The notes beneath the pieces are model-generated. The model did no database searches, had not been told where the DNA came from, and saw only the letters and a program-made list of their open reading frames with translations. DNA of 64,000 bases, taken from Hygrocybe punicea. Lineage: Eukaryota; Basidiomycota; Agaricomycetes; Agaricales; Hygrophoraceae. The position numbers were made by a program, and so were the translations under genes. The DNA is taken from positions 2,170,001 to 2,234,000 of the forward strand of contig OY744473.1 in NCBI GenBank assembly GCA_963556145.1, given 5' to 3'. Of this stretch, positions 54,211-64,000 are shown piece by piece. The first letter of the stretch is position 1. Each line of letters begins with the position of its first letter.

Positions 54211-56268
54211 TGCTGAGAAGGCTTAGCTTTCTTTCCAGCACAAGGCCGTACAAGACTTTCACTCCTGCCAGGCGCGAGACATTCAGCTTTCAGAAAAGTC
54301 TGCTCCTTTGGCCGGTTCCTCTGGCTCCGCTTCGCCTAACACCTCACAACCCAAGCGAGCACTCTCCACCCTCATTGATGAGGACAACGATGAGGACAAC
54401 GATGAGGCCGAATCTGATGAGCAGCCGAGGCCGCATAAGTCTATGAGAAATATGCTGACCTGCTATTAACATTATTACAGCAAAAAAGAAGCAGGCAACA
54501 TCTGGGGTGGCATCTAGTTCGCAGCCGAAACTTACCATGCCCATTGTCATTGAGGAGGACGTTGATGATTTCATTGAAGCTGAAGCGGAATCTGCGGAAT
54601 CCACACAACGTAAGTTTCTGATTTTTTGGTGCACATTTGCTCACAATGTCCTCACTCGCTCACAGGTAACCAGAGGCGGGTCACGCTAGGCAACCCAGTA
54701 GCTGTTGACGGTGAGGGCTTTCTCGCTGACATCGACGTTCAGGACATTACCAAGGATGGACCCACACAAGAAGAAAAGTGGCGTGATGTGGAACATTTTT
54801 TCCACCCACCTGTTGTCAGGGACATCAATGGAAAAACAAAGAAGTTTAGCGCCTGTAGACTGTGCCCGTAAGTCTATTTTCATTTCATACGTTTTCACGT
54901 CATGATAAATTTTCAGAGGGCAAAAAACTCTTGTTGACGAAATCACAACCTTACACCGACATCTTGAGGCGCATCATGCAGTAAGTAACATCATTCGCTG
55001 TGATAATCTAATTATTCAAACTCCCATCATGTTGCACCAGGGGAAATACCGCAAATGGGCCGATTCTGTCAAATTTGAGTCAAAGCTACCAGGCGACATC
55101 AAGAAGCGCAAGCAGGCTGCCAAAGATGTGACCCGTACCCTGGATCGTGATCTCAAACAGAAGGAACTGTTGGAACGAGTCGTGCGGTACTCTGACAAGC
55201 TCTTTCGTCAGGTTGCAATTGAGTGGCTTGTTGCTACTGACCAGGTAAGTTCACCACTTCTGGCAATATTTGAACAGTGATTTTTCAGCCCATACAGGCC
55301 CTGGAACACCCGAAATTCCAAGAAATGATTGATGTAGCATCTCGTGCAAAAAATGGTGTCAACATTCCCAATCGGAGAGCAACACGAGGCGAAATCAAAC
55401 GGATGTTTAAGGATCACCTCACAAAATTGAAGGCTAATATGAATGTAAGGGTTCTTATTTCATGTTTCATGTTTGCCTGCTCTCATTTATTCTTAGGGTC
55501 CCACTGTCACCAGCGAGGTGAACTTAACTTGTGATGCGTGGCAAGCAGGAAATACGGACGGCCATTTTGCAGTAACTGGTCATTGGATTGAGGAAACATC
55601 TCCGACAGTATGGGAATGCAAAAGCAGCCTCCTGGGCTTCATGCGAGTCAACAATGCGCACAACAGCGAACAGCTTGGTCAGGCGCTTTTTAAGATCGTC
55701 AAACGAGTGGGGATAGAGCACAAAGTAAGTAGTTCTCCTTATATTTTTGACTTTTTCTTATGTTAATGGCAGGCCTTGCAGGTCAGCCATGTGACATGTG
55801 ATAACACCTCCAACAACCCCACCACGCTGAAGGAGATGGCTGCGTGACTGATGGCTGCAACAGGAAAGAAGTACAATTGGCGGAAGAGGAAAATCAAGTA
55901 TGTCTTAAATTTTCGGTGCTCTCAGTGTCTCATCCTCATCCACAGCTGCCTTGCCCACGTTATCAACCTGGCTACCCAAGCGCTCATTTCAGCATACAGC
56001 AAGTCTCCGCATTTTGACCCCAAGGCTCCTGAAGCCCATGTCCTGACATGTTGTGATGAAGTAGGATTAATCCGAGCAATTGTAGTGAAAGTATGTTGTC
56101 ACAGCTGTCAAATTTCGAGGCATATAGACTATTTATCTTCAGGAACGGTCTTTGGCAAAACGGAAAGAAATGTGGAAGACGATTCAAGTCCAGGACAAAG
56201 TTTTACAGCCCGTGCAATTGATCCTGGACATGAAGATTCGGTGGTCCTCGACTTACATGATGCTTCAC
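54211..56268 (+). pseudogene. hAT transposase, N-terminal two thirds, interrupted
   Basis: Multi-exon. An acidic low-complexity N-terminus (LIDEDNDEDNDEAES at about 54370) precedes a BED-type zinc finger (CRLCP at about 54865, then LHRHLEAHHA at about 54950), a helical region (55050-55240), and the catalytic core: LTCDAWQAGNTDGHFAVTGH at 55525, TCDNTSNNPTTL at 55797, CLAHVINLATQALI at about 55950, and RWSSTYMML just before the insertion. These are the standard hAT landmarks (first and second Asp, CxxH, RW). Introns of 40-60 bases separate most blocks. A TGA at 55845-55847 interrupts KEMAA-stop-LMAATGKK, where tryptophan would fit. The gene is then cut by the 7047-bp palindrome at 56269 and resumes at 63316. 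Confidence 0.88.
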
Positions 56269-58755
56269 CAGTAGACCCAGTCGTTTTGGTTAACCCAATC
56301 GCAGATATAGTTGCAAAAGGTAGGTACACATAGCGCAGTTGCTTGCTGGGGGGGTAGGTTAACCCAAAAGACAGCACTTGCTGGGGAAATGTGGTGTGGT
56401 AGGTTGACCCAGGTACAGCTCTTGCTGGTCAAGGCTGGCTGGTTGGGTCAACCTGGTGTCAGCTCTGCCATGGAGTCGGTTAACCCAGGGCAGCTATTCC
56501 AGGATGGTTGGGTTGACCCAGGCCCAGCTGTTCAAGCCATGTGGGTTGACCTGGCTGCAGTTATTGTTGCAGCACTGGGTTGACCCCAGTCCAGCTCTTG
56601 CTGCAGGCTGGGGTTGACCTAACTGGGTTGACTAGGGCCCAGCACTTGCTGGAGGGTGGGGTGACTGGGGTCCAGCGATTGCTGCAGCACTGGGTTGACC
56701 TGGCCCCAGCTCTTGCTGCAGCACCGGGTCAACCAAGGGCCAGTTATTGCTGCAGCATGGGGTTGACCTGGCCCCAGCTCTTGCTGCAGCACCGGGTCAA
56801 CCAAGGGCCAGTTATTGCTGCAGCATGGGGTTGACCTGGTCCCAGCTCTTGCTGCAGCACAGGGTCAACCTGGGCCCAGCTATTGCTGCAGCATTGGGTT
56901 GACCTGGGCCCAGCTATTGTTGCAGCACTGGGTTGACCCGGGTCCAGCACCTGCTGCAGGGCTTGGGTTGACCAGGATCAGCTATTGCTGCAGCACCAGG
57001 TTGACCTGGGCCCAGGTATTGCTGCAGCATTGGGCTGACCCGGGTCCAGCACCTGCAGGGCTTGGGTTGACCAGGATCCAGCTGTTGCTGCACCACCAGG
57101 TCGACCTGGGCCCAGCTATTGCTGCCGCATTGGGTTGACCTGGGCCAGATATTGCTGCAGCATTGGGTCGACCTGGTCCCAGCTCTTGCTGCAGCATTGG
57201 GTTGACCTGGTCCCAGCTCTTGTTGCAGCATTGGGTCAACCCAGGTCCAGCACCTGCTGCAGGGCTTGGGTTGACCAGGATCCAGCTATTGCTGCAGCAC
57301 TTGGTTGACCCTGGCCCAGCACTTGCTGCAGGGTAGGTTGACCAGGGTCCAGCTATTGCTGCAGCACTGGGTTGACCCAGGTCCAGCACCTGCTGCAGGG
57401 CTTGGGTTGACCGGGAGCCAGCGATTGCTGCAGCACTGGGTTGACCTGGCCCCAGCTCTTGCTGCAGCACCGGGTCAACCCAGGGCCAGTTATTGCTGCA
57501 GCATTAGGTGGAACCAGGTCCAGCACCTGCTGCAGGGCTTGGGTTGACCAGGATCCAGCTATTGCTGCAGCACCAGGTCGACCTGGGCCCAGCTATTGCT
57601 GCAACATTGGGTCGACCTGGGCCAGCTATTGCTGCAGGATTGGGTTGACCTGGCCCCAGCTCTTGCTGCAGCCCCAGGTCGACCTGGGCCCAGCTATTGC
57701 CACAGCATTGGGTTGACCTCAGCCTAGCTATTGCTGCAGCACTGGGTTGACCCAGGTCCAGCACTTGCTGCAGGATAGGTTGCCAGGGGCACAGCTCGTT
57801 CTGCACCATTGGGTTGATCCTGGACCCACTGATGGGGCAGGCTTGGGTTCACCAGGGTCTGGCTATTGCTCCAGCACTGCGTTGCCATGCCCAGCTTTTG
57901 CTGCAGAAATGGGTTGACCCTGGCCCAGCTCTCCCTGCAGCATTGGGTTGACCAGCGTCCAGCTCTTGCTGCAATGTGGGCTCATGTCGGTCGACAGGCT
58001 TGCATCACATCCCACTTTGCCTGCATGTATTTCATGTTCCAAACATTGCCAGAGCCCACACCAGCTCAAGCCAATATTTATTCAGAAACTGCCATATAAA
58101 GTAATCAAAATTTTTCAACCTGTACATGACATAAATGTACCACGTAATATAATTTGAATGCACTTATTAAAAACACAGGGAATAGCAAAATTAAAATTTT
58201 ATTATTTTGACAATGCACAATCTCTTACTTTTACTATCAGTCAGCCATTACAGGAGCTACTTATCCCCAATGACAATCTATGACAAAATCAGAACTTACC
58301 CCACTTGGAATATTGTGCTTTTCTATTCAATATTGCTCAATTCTCCATTGGAATCAATATATATAACCTCACCATTACTTAAAATAGACATAAATTTAAT
58401 GATTATTTTATCCAAATACCTAATTAAATAGTGAAGGGCAGAAGGCAGGTGAGAGGAAGATAGGTGGGTGTGGAGTGGGAGGAAGGTGGGAGTGGGAGAA
58501 GGGAGTGGGAGTGGAGTGGGAGTGGGAGAAGAGGGAAGGTGGGAAGGCAGCAGGGAAGGGAGGGAGACAGAGACGGAGACGGAGACGGAGACGGAGAGGG
58601 ACAGGGAGAGAGGGAGGAGAGTGGACTGTACATACGTTCCCGTTGTCCTCGTCGTCTTCGTCTACGTCTCCGCCGTCCTCGTCCCCCTCGTTCCCGTCCC
58701 CGTCCCCGTCCCCGTCCCCGTCCACGCCGTTCCGGTCCCTGTCGTTCCCGTTCCC
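56269..58755 (+). repeat. Left arm of palindrome
   Basis: Terminal repeat, then about 1.6 kb of 30-40-base minisatellite (56345-57975, core CAGCTATTGCTGCAGCA and GGGTTGACC), an AT-rich block (58070-58430), and purine-rich and CGTC-type tracts. It mirrors 60770-63315. The many open frames are repeat products. Confidence 0.9.
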
Positions 58756-58969
58756 GTCATTCCTCTCGTCGTCGTCATCGTCGTCGTTGTCGTCGTCATC
58801 TGCCGTAGTCCTCGTCGTCCGATGGATGGTCGTCGTCGTCTGCGTCGTCCTGTCGTCCCCTAGCTGGCCGTCCCCGTCGTTCCCGTCCCCGTTGTCCCCG
58901 TTCCCAACGTCGTCCTCGTTGTCGTCGTCCCCGTCTCCGTCCCCGTCGTCGTCCTCGTCGATCCCTGGA

Positions 58970-59416
58970 TGGTCGTCGACTCCGTCGTCCTGTCGTCTCT
59001 TCGCTGGCCGTCTCCGTCCCCGTCGTCTTCCCCGGCTGGCCGTCTGTGCCCTCGTCGCCTCTGTCCTCGTCGTTGCCTGCCATCCGCCGTTTCGGCCCTT
59101 CAGTTGGGCGTTGAGGTGACATGGCGCGGGCATGCGTGTTGCGGTCAATTCCAGGCGCGGCAGTGAGAAAGTCCTTCATAAAAACAATAATATTAGCTAG
59201 CATAGTAATAGTAATAAATTTTGAGAAATATACATACCTTCTACTTGATTTTGCTGCTGTTGCTGTTCTCGTGGACGCATCGTGGAGTACGCGAACCCAC
59301 GCCGGAGGTTGCCGATTGCCCAAACGGGCGCGAGTTGCCTTATATGTAACCAAGATCTTACTTTTCTCAGTGTAATTGCATGGAGCACAACAACTGTGTA
59401 GCACATTTAAGACCAT
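58970..59416 (-). CDS. Central ORF 1 of the palindrome (two exons), unknown
   Basis: First exon down to 59238 includes TYKATRARLGNRQPPAWV; intron 59174-59237 with GT and AG ends; second exon from 59173 enters the GAC-rich tract (Asp/Arg/Gly-rich product). Copy A has the same exon, intron and GNRQPPAWV motif at 10114-10700 on the plus strand. In the frame that joins the exons most simply, copy B meets a TGA soon after the intron, so coding status is doubtful. No domain recognised. Confidence 0.35.
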
Positions 59417-59999
59417 GTAGGGATAGAATTAGCCTCTAACTACATCCTCCCCAAATTTTGTATTTTATTATGGCATACGTAGAGAGATATCCATGATTCA
59501 TTGATACCTCCCTGCCAATTTCGGACCCTTCAAATGCTACTTTACCAATATTGCTCTGAAAAATATGAGAATAATTGTGAAACTACTATGTAAAGTATCT
59601 ATTGTATTGATGATCAGTGCCTGGCACTTGGTGGTCCCAGAATCTGTTGTAGCCAAGAAATGAAAGGTTCAAAGTAAAGCTGAACTTGAAGCTTGAAGTT
59701 CGGACTTGGTTGATGGGTCAGCCACAATGCACAATTCTGTGCATTTGCTTGGCTGAAACAAAGGTCCTGGTCCACCAACAATCAGGCACTTATGTGTACC
59801 ACAATGAGTACTCATTCAAGTACTCCTTAGATTAATTTCAGATTTTTAAGACGAAGTTAGATCATTAAGGGTCCAATTCTGGCAGAGGAATGGAATAAAT
59901 TGTGAATAGCTCTTGATGCAGGGCCGAATAAAATACAAATTTTGGTGTGAGGGTAGATATACCATATTTACACCTTTTGAGGATCTCACTTCGGGTATG

Positions 60000-60531
60000 C
60001 ATGCATTGTTGTGCATGCTAGAAGATTCAAAAGCTTCAGCGACACTTCCATGTTTGGCAACTCGAACCCGTTTGGGAAATCGGCAACTGCCGGTTGGCTT
60101 TCCCGCGCGAGTTCAAACATCGACTCGTTTTCAACAAGAACGCGTCAACGACAGGAGACGGGTGCAGAGGAGCACCCGAGGTAATTTCTGATTTTAACTT
60201 TTTGGTATTCTTTGCTAATTGTTGACCTTTTGCAGGTACCCCACGCCAAACAGGCGATTCCGAACACCCAACAGCAGAACACAACGCGCCAGCAAACAGA
60301 ACGGAAGCCGACGAAAACGGCCACCGTGAGGATGCCGCGAGGCCGGGTACGAGGATGCGCCAACGACCAGGACGGACGGCCGAGACAACCACGACGGCAA
60401 CGACGAGGACAGTCGACGAGGTCACAGACGGCCGGCGAGGGGACGTCGGGGCGGAGAAGGATAGCGACGGGACGACAGGACGACGGAGACGACGACGACC
60501 ATCCGGGGGACGACGACAACCATCCAGGTGA
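60000..60531 (+). CDS. Central ORF 2 of the palindrome (two exons), unknown
   Basis: Starts MHALLCMLEDSKASATLPC at 60000 and includes LATRTRLGNRQLPVG; exon 1 ends at 60180, intron 60181-60235 has GT and AG ends, exon 2 continues TPRQTGDSEHPTAEHNAP and ends at TGA 60529-60531 in the GAC-rich tract. It is a diverged inverted paralogue of central ORF 1 (shared TRxRLGNRQ-P) and points away from it. Copy A has the equivalent at about 9530-9050 on the minus strand with an intron at the same place, though later frames differ. Confidence 0.4.
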
Positions 60532-60769
60532 CGACGAGGACGACGACGGGGACGGAGACACGGATGACGACGACAACGAGGACGATGACGACGAGGACGG
60601 GAACGACGGGAACAGGTACGACAGCGACGGGGACGACGGGGACGAGGACGGCGGAGACGCAGACGAGGACGACGGGACGAGGACGACGGGATGAGGACGA
60701 CGGGACGAGGACGGCGGAGATGCAGACGGGACGAGGACGACGGGATGAGGACGACGGGACGAGGACGGG

Positions 60770-63315
60770 AACGGGAACGACAGGGACCGGAACGGCGTGG
60801 ACGGGGACGGGGACGGGGACGGGAACGAGGGGGACGAGGACGGCGGAGACGTAGACGAAGACGACGAGGACAACGGGAACGTATGTACAGTCCACTCTCC
60901 TCCCTCTCTCCCTGTCCCTCTCCGTCTCCGTCTCCGTCTCCGTCTCTGTCTCCCTCCCTTCCCTGCTGCCTTCCCACCTTCCCTCTTCTCCCACTCCCAC
61001 TCCACTCCCACTCCCTTCTCCCACTCCCACCTTCCTCCCACTCCACACCCACCTATCTTCCTCTCACCTGCCTTCTGCCCTTCACTATTTAATTAGGTAT
61101 TTGGATAAAATAATCATTAAATTTATGTCTATTTTAAGTAATGGTGAGGTTATATATATTGATTCCAATGGAGAATTGAGCAATATTGAATAGAAAAGCA
61201 CAATATTCCAAGTGGGGTAAGTTCTGATTTTGTCATAGATTGTCATTGGGGATAAGTAGCTCCTGTAATGGCTGACTGATAGTAAAAGTAAGAGATTGTG
61301 CATTGTCAAAATAATAAAATTTTAATTTTGCTATTCCCTGTGTTTTTAATAAGTGCATTCAAATTATATTACGTGGTACATTTATGTCATGTACAGGTTG
61401 AAAAATTTTGATTACTTTATATGGCAGTTTCTGAATAAATATTGGCTTGAGCTGGTGTGGGCTCTGGCAATGTTTGGAACATGAAATACATGCAGGCAAA
61501 GTGGGATGTGATGCAAGCCTGTCGACCGACATGAGCCCACATTGCAGCAAGAGCTGGACGCTGGTCAACCCAATGCTGCAGGGAGAGCTGGGCCAGGGTC
61601 AACCCATTTCTGCAGCAAAAGCTGGGCATGGCAACGCAGTGCTGGAGCAATAGCCAGACCCTGGTGAACCCAAGCCTGCCCCATCAGTGGGTCCAGGATC
61701 AACCCAATGGTGCAGAACGAGCTGTGCCCCTGGCAACCTATCCTGCAGCAAGTGCTGGACCTGGGTCAACCCAGTGCTGCAGCAATAGCTAGGCTGAGGT
61801 CAACCCAATGCTGTGGCAATAGCTGGGCCCAGGTCGACCTGGGGCTGCAGCAAGAGCTGGGGCCAGGTCAACCCAATCCTGCAGCAATAGCTGGCCCAGG
61901 TCGACCCAATGTTGCAGCAATAGCTGGGCCCAGGTCGACCTGGTGCTGCAGCAATAGCTGGATCCTGGTCAACCCAAGCCCTGCAGCAGGTGCTGGACCT
62001 GGTTCCACCTAATGCTGCAGCAATAACTGGCCCTGGGTTGACCCGGTGCTGCAGCAAGAGCTGGGGCCAGGTCAACCCAGTGCTGCAGCAATCGCTGGCT
62101 CCCGGTCAACCCAAGCCCTGCAGCAGGTGCTGGACCTGGGTCAACCCAGTGCTGCAGCAATAGCTGGACCCTGGTCAACCTACCCTGCAGCAAGTGCTGG
62201 GCCAGGGTCAACCAAGTGCTGCAGCAATAGCTGGATCCTGGTCAACCCAAGCCCTGCAGCAGGTGCTGGACCTGGGTTGACCCAATGCTGCAACAAGAGC
62301 TGGACCTGGGTTGACCCAATGCTGCAGCAAGAGCTGGGCCCAGGTCGACCCAGTGCTGCGGAAAGAGCTGGGACCAGGTCAACCCAATGCTGCAGCAAGA
62401 GCTGGGACCAGGTCGACCCAATGCTGCAGCAATATCTGGCCCAGGTCAACCCAATGCGGCAGCAATAGCTGGGCCCAGGTCGACCTGGTGGTGCAGCAAC
62501 AGCTGGATCCTGGTCAACCCAAGCCCTGCAGGTGCTGGACCCGGGTCAGCCCAATGCTGCAGCAATACCTGGGCCCAGGTCGACCTGGTGCTGCAGCAAT
62601 AGCTGATCCTGGTCAACCCAAGCCCTGCAGCAGGTGCTGGACCCGGGTCAACCCAGTGCTGCAACAATAGCTGGGCCCAGGTCAACCCAATGCTGCAGCA
62701 ATAGCTGGGCCCAGGTTGACCCTGTGCTGCAGCAAGAGCTGGGACCAGGTCAACCCCATGCTGCAGCAATAACTGGCCCTTGGTTGACTCGGTGCTGCAG
62801 CAAGAGCTGGGGCCAGGTCAACCCCATGCTGCAGCAATAACTGGCCCTTGGTTGACCCGGTGCTGCAGCAAGAGCTGGGGCCAGGTCAACCCAGTGCTGC
62901 AGCAATCGCTGGACCCCAGTCACCCCACCCTCCAGCAAGTGCTGGGCCCTAGTCAACCCAGTTAGGTCAACCCCAGCCTGCAGCAAGAGCTGGACTGGGG
63001 TCAACCCAGTGCTGCAACAATAACTGCAGCCAGGTCAACCCACATGGCTTGAACAGCTGGGCCTGGGTCAACCCAACCATCCTGGAATAGCTGCCCTGGG
63101 TTAACCGACTCCATGGCAGAGCTGACACCAGGTTGACCCAACCAGCCAGCCTTGACCAGCAAGAGCTGTACCTGGGTCAACCTACCACACCACATTTCCC
63201 CAGCAAGTGCTGTCTTTTGGGTTAACCTACCCCCCCAGCAAGCAACTGCGCTATGTGTACCTACCTTTTGCAACTATATCTGCGATTGGGTTAACCAAAA
63301 CGACTGGGTCTACTG
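60770..63315 (-). repeat. Right arm of palindrome
   Basis: Inverted copy of the left arm; translated segments from both arms are identical over long stretches (for example 56311-56583 against 63273-63001). Confidence 0.9.
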
Positions 63316-64000
63316 GCTTCACCAGGCGGAAAAAAACATGAAGGTCAGTCCACATGACATCAATGTTCATTACTGCTCATTTTTTTGCAGTATGTCGACA
63401 GCTTTGTGGATGAGCTACGATGGGAGGAGGGAGACTCCGCAAAACACGACAAAATCTGTGAACTGAAGCTCACTGCTGAAGAATGGCAATGTGTCCACCT
63501 GTTCCTAGGTCTCCTCACTGTACGTCTATTCCACCTTGCGCTCTATTCCTTATTCCTTGCTCATATCGTTGTAGCATGCCGATAATGCCCAACAAGCATT
63601 TTCGGCTGACCAAGCCTTCACCCTCCATTTGGCTATCCTGGCACTGGAAGCCCTCCACAAGGCTTGGGATTCCCGTGCCAACCGTCCGAAATACAGGCCA
63701 TTTGCCTCCGCTCTGCAAGTTGCATGTTCCAAGATTGATGACTACTATGAAAAGACAACCGATTCACCTGCGTACATTATGGCAATGAGCATGTTCCTGT
63801 TCTATTGATGTTGAAACACATGCTCACAATTAATAGTTCTGGACCTGAACGAGAAAATGGGGTACTTCAAGAAACACTGGTCAGTAGAACTGCAGGAGGA
63901 TGCGTTGAAATGCACCGAGGAAGTCATGAGTTTTGTGCACCGATTTTCCGTATTGCAGTTGTGATTCTATGGATTTTATTTGCAGTTTAAGGAACAATAT
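63316..64000 (+). pseudogene. hAT transposase, continuation to window end
   Basis: The frame from 56268 continues exactly after the insertion when one copy of GCTTCAC is counted (YMMLH then QAEKNMK). Exons: 63391-63519 (YVDSFVDELRWEEGDSAKHD), an intron of about 55 bases, from 63573 (HADNAQQAFSADQAFTLHLA, later KIDDYYEKTTDSPAYIMAMS), an intron near 63808-63838, then LNEKMGYFKKHWSVEL from about 63842. This is the middle-to-C-terminal part of the hAT core. The dimerisation domain lies beyond the window. Confidence 0.85.

Larger units (their letters stand above)
56269..63315. mobile_element. 7047-bp palindromic minisatellite (foldback) element, copy B, intact ends
   Basis: Begins CAGTAGACCCAGTCG and ends with its complement CGACTGGGTCTACTG. 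Flanked by GCTTCAC on both sides (56262-56268 and 63316-63322), a 7-base target duplication whose removal restores the hAT reading frame. The two arms (56269 to about 58755, about 60770 to 63315) are inverted copies and nearly identical, including the order of units in the minisatellite; a length difference of about 70 bases lies between the outer and inner parts of the arms. The central 2.0 kb holds two diverged, inverted spliced ORFs. No transposase is recognised. Long inverted repeats made of short tandem repeats are the hallmark of foldback elements. Confidence 0.9.

Noticed and set aside
56311..58000. Many ORFs in the palindrome arms (LLLQHWVDLAPALAAA-like)
   Set aside because: Minisatellite translations duplicated exactly on the opposite strand in the other arm; no start context or unique part.
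1..64000. TET/JBP-type dioxygenase genes, which are sometimes linked with KDZ elements in basidiomycetes
   Set aside because: No such motif was seen in any frame near the KDZ remains.

Overview
This window looks like a transposon graveyard from a basidiomycete fungus, most likely an Agaricomycete. The evidence is short GT-AG introns (about 50-70 bases) in every multi-exon gene, and the combination of CACTA/Tnp2, hAT, KDZ (CxC2-domain), Tad-like LINE and large Helitron elements. I see no ordinary single-copy housekeeping gene and no tRNA, rRNA or CRISPR array. Statements about Agaricomycete protein families of unknown function rest on memory and were not searched.

Layout. 1-620: 3' end of a Helitron copy. 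830-2625 (-): decayed CACTA transposase. 3489-6930: array of the palindrome GGGACRTCCC, split by a 2273-bp LTR element (4084-6356) with 161-bp LTRs and target duplication ACGT. 7504 to about 11590: right-truncated copy of a palindromic minisatellite element. 13.8-23.9 kb: three intron-rich genes of unknown function (two -, one +), one carrying a short Helitron (14134-15311) and one carrying a 395-bp TA-flanked MITE inside an exon, with a 145/290-bp satellite (17.1-18.9 kb) between. 23990-31556: second short Helitron, split by a 6.4-kb LINE (25031-31440) flanked by a 10-bp target duplication.

31637-39803: an 8.2-kb element with long inverted repeats built of 45-bp minisatellites, an 8-bp target duplication with one mismatch, a cysteine-rich finger ORF and a decayed KDZ transposase. 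40042-51291 (-): a near-complete Helitron with one open frame of 2786 codons (HUH Rep, PIF1-type helicase, C-terminal deubiquitinase-like cysteine-protease box), its 3' tail split by a MITE-like insert and a solo-LTR-like insert. 53.7 kb to the window end: a hAT transposase gene interrupted by a 7047-bp near-perfect palindrome (56269-63315) with a 7-bp target duplication.

The elements can be ordered by nesting: LINE after short Helitron; palindrome after hAT; LTR element after the satellite; MITE after its host gene. Long terminal inverted repeats packed with minisatellites occur in two unrelated-looking families (7.5/56 kb and 32-39 kb). The best candidates for something undescribed are the palindromic foldback family with its two divergent spliced ORFs, the protease-fused Helitron, and the three-gene cassette at 13.8-23.9 kb.
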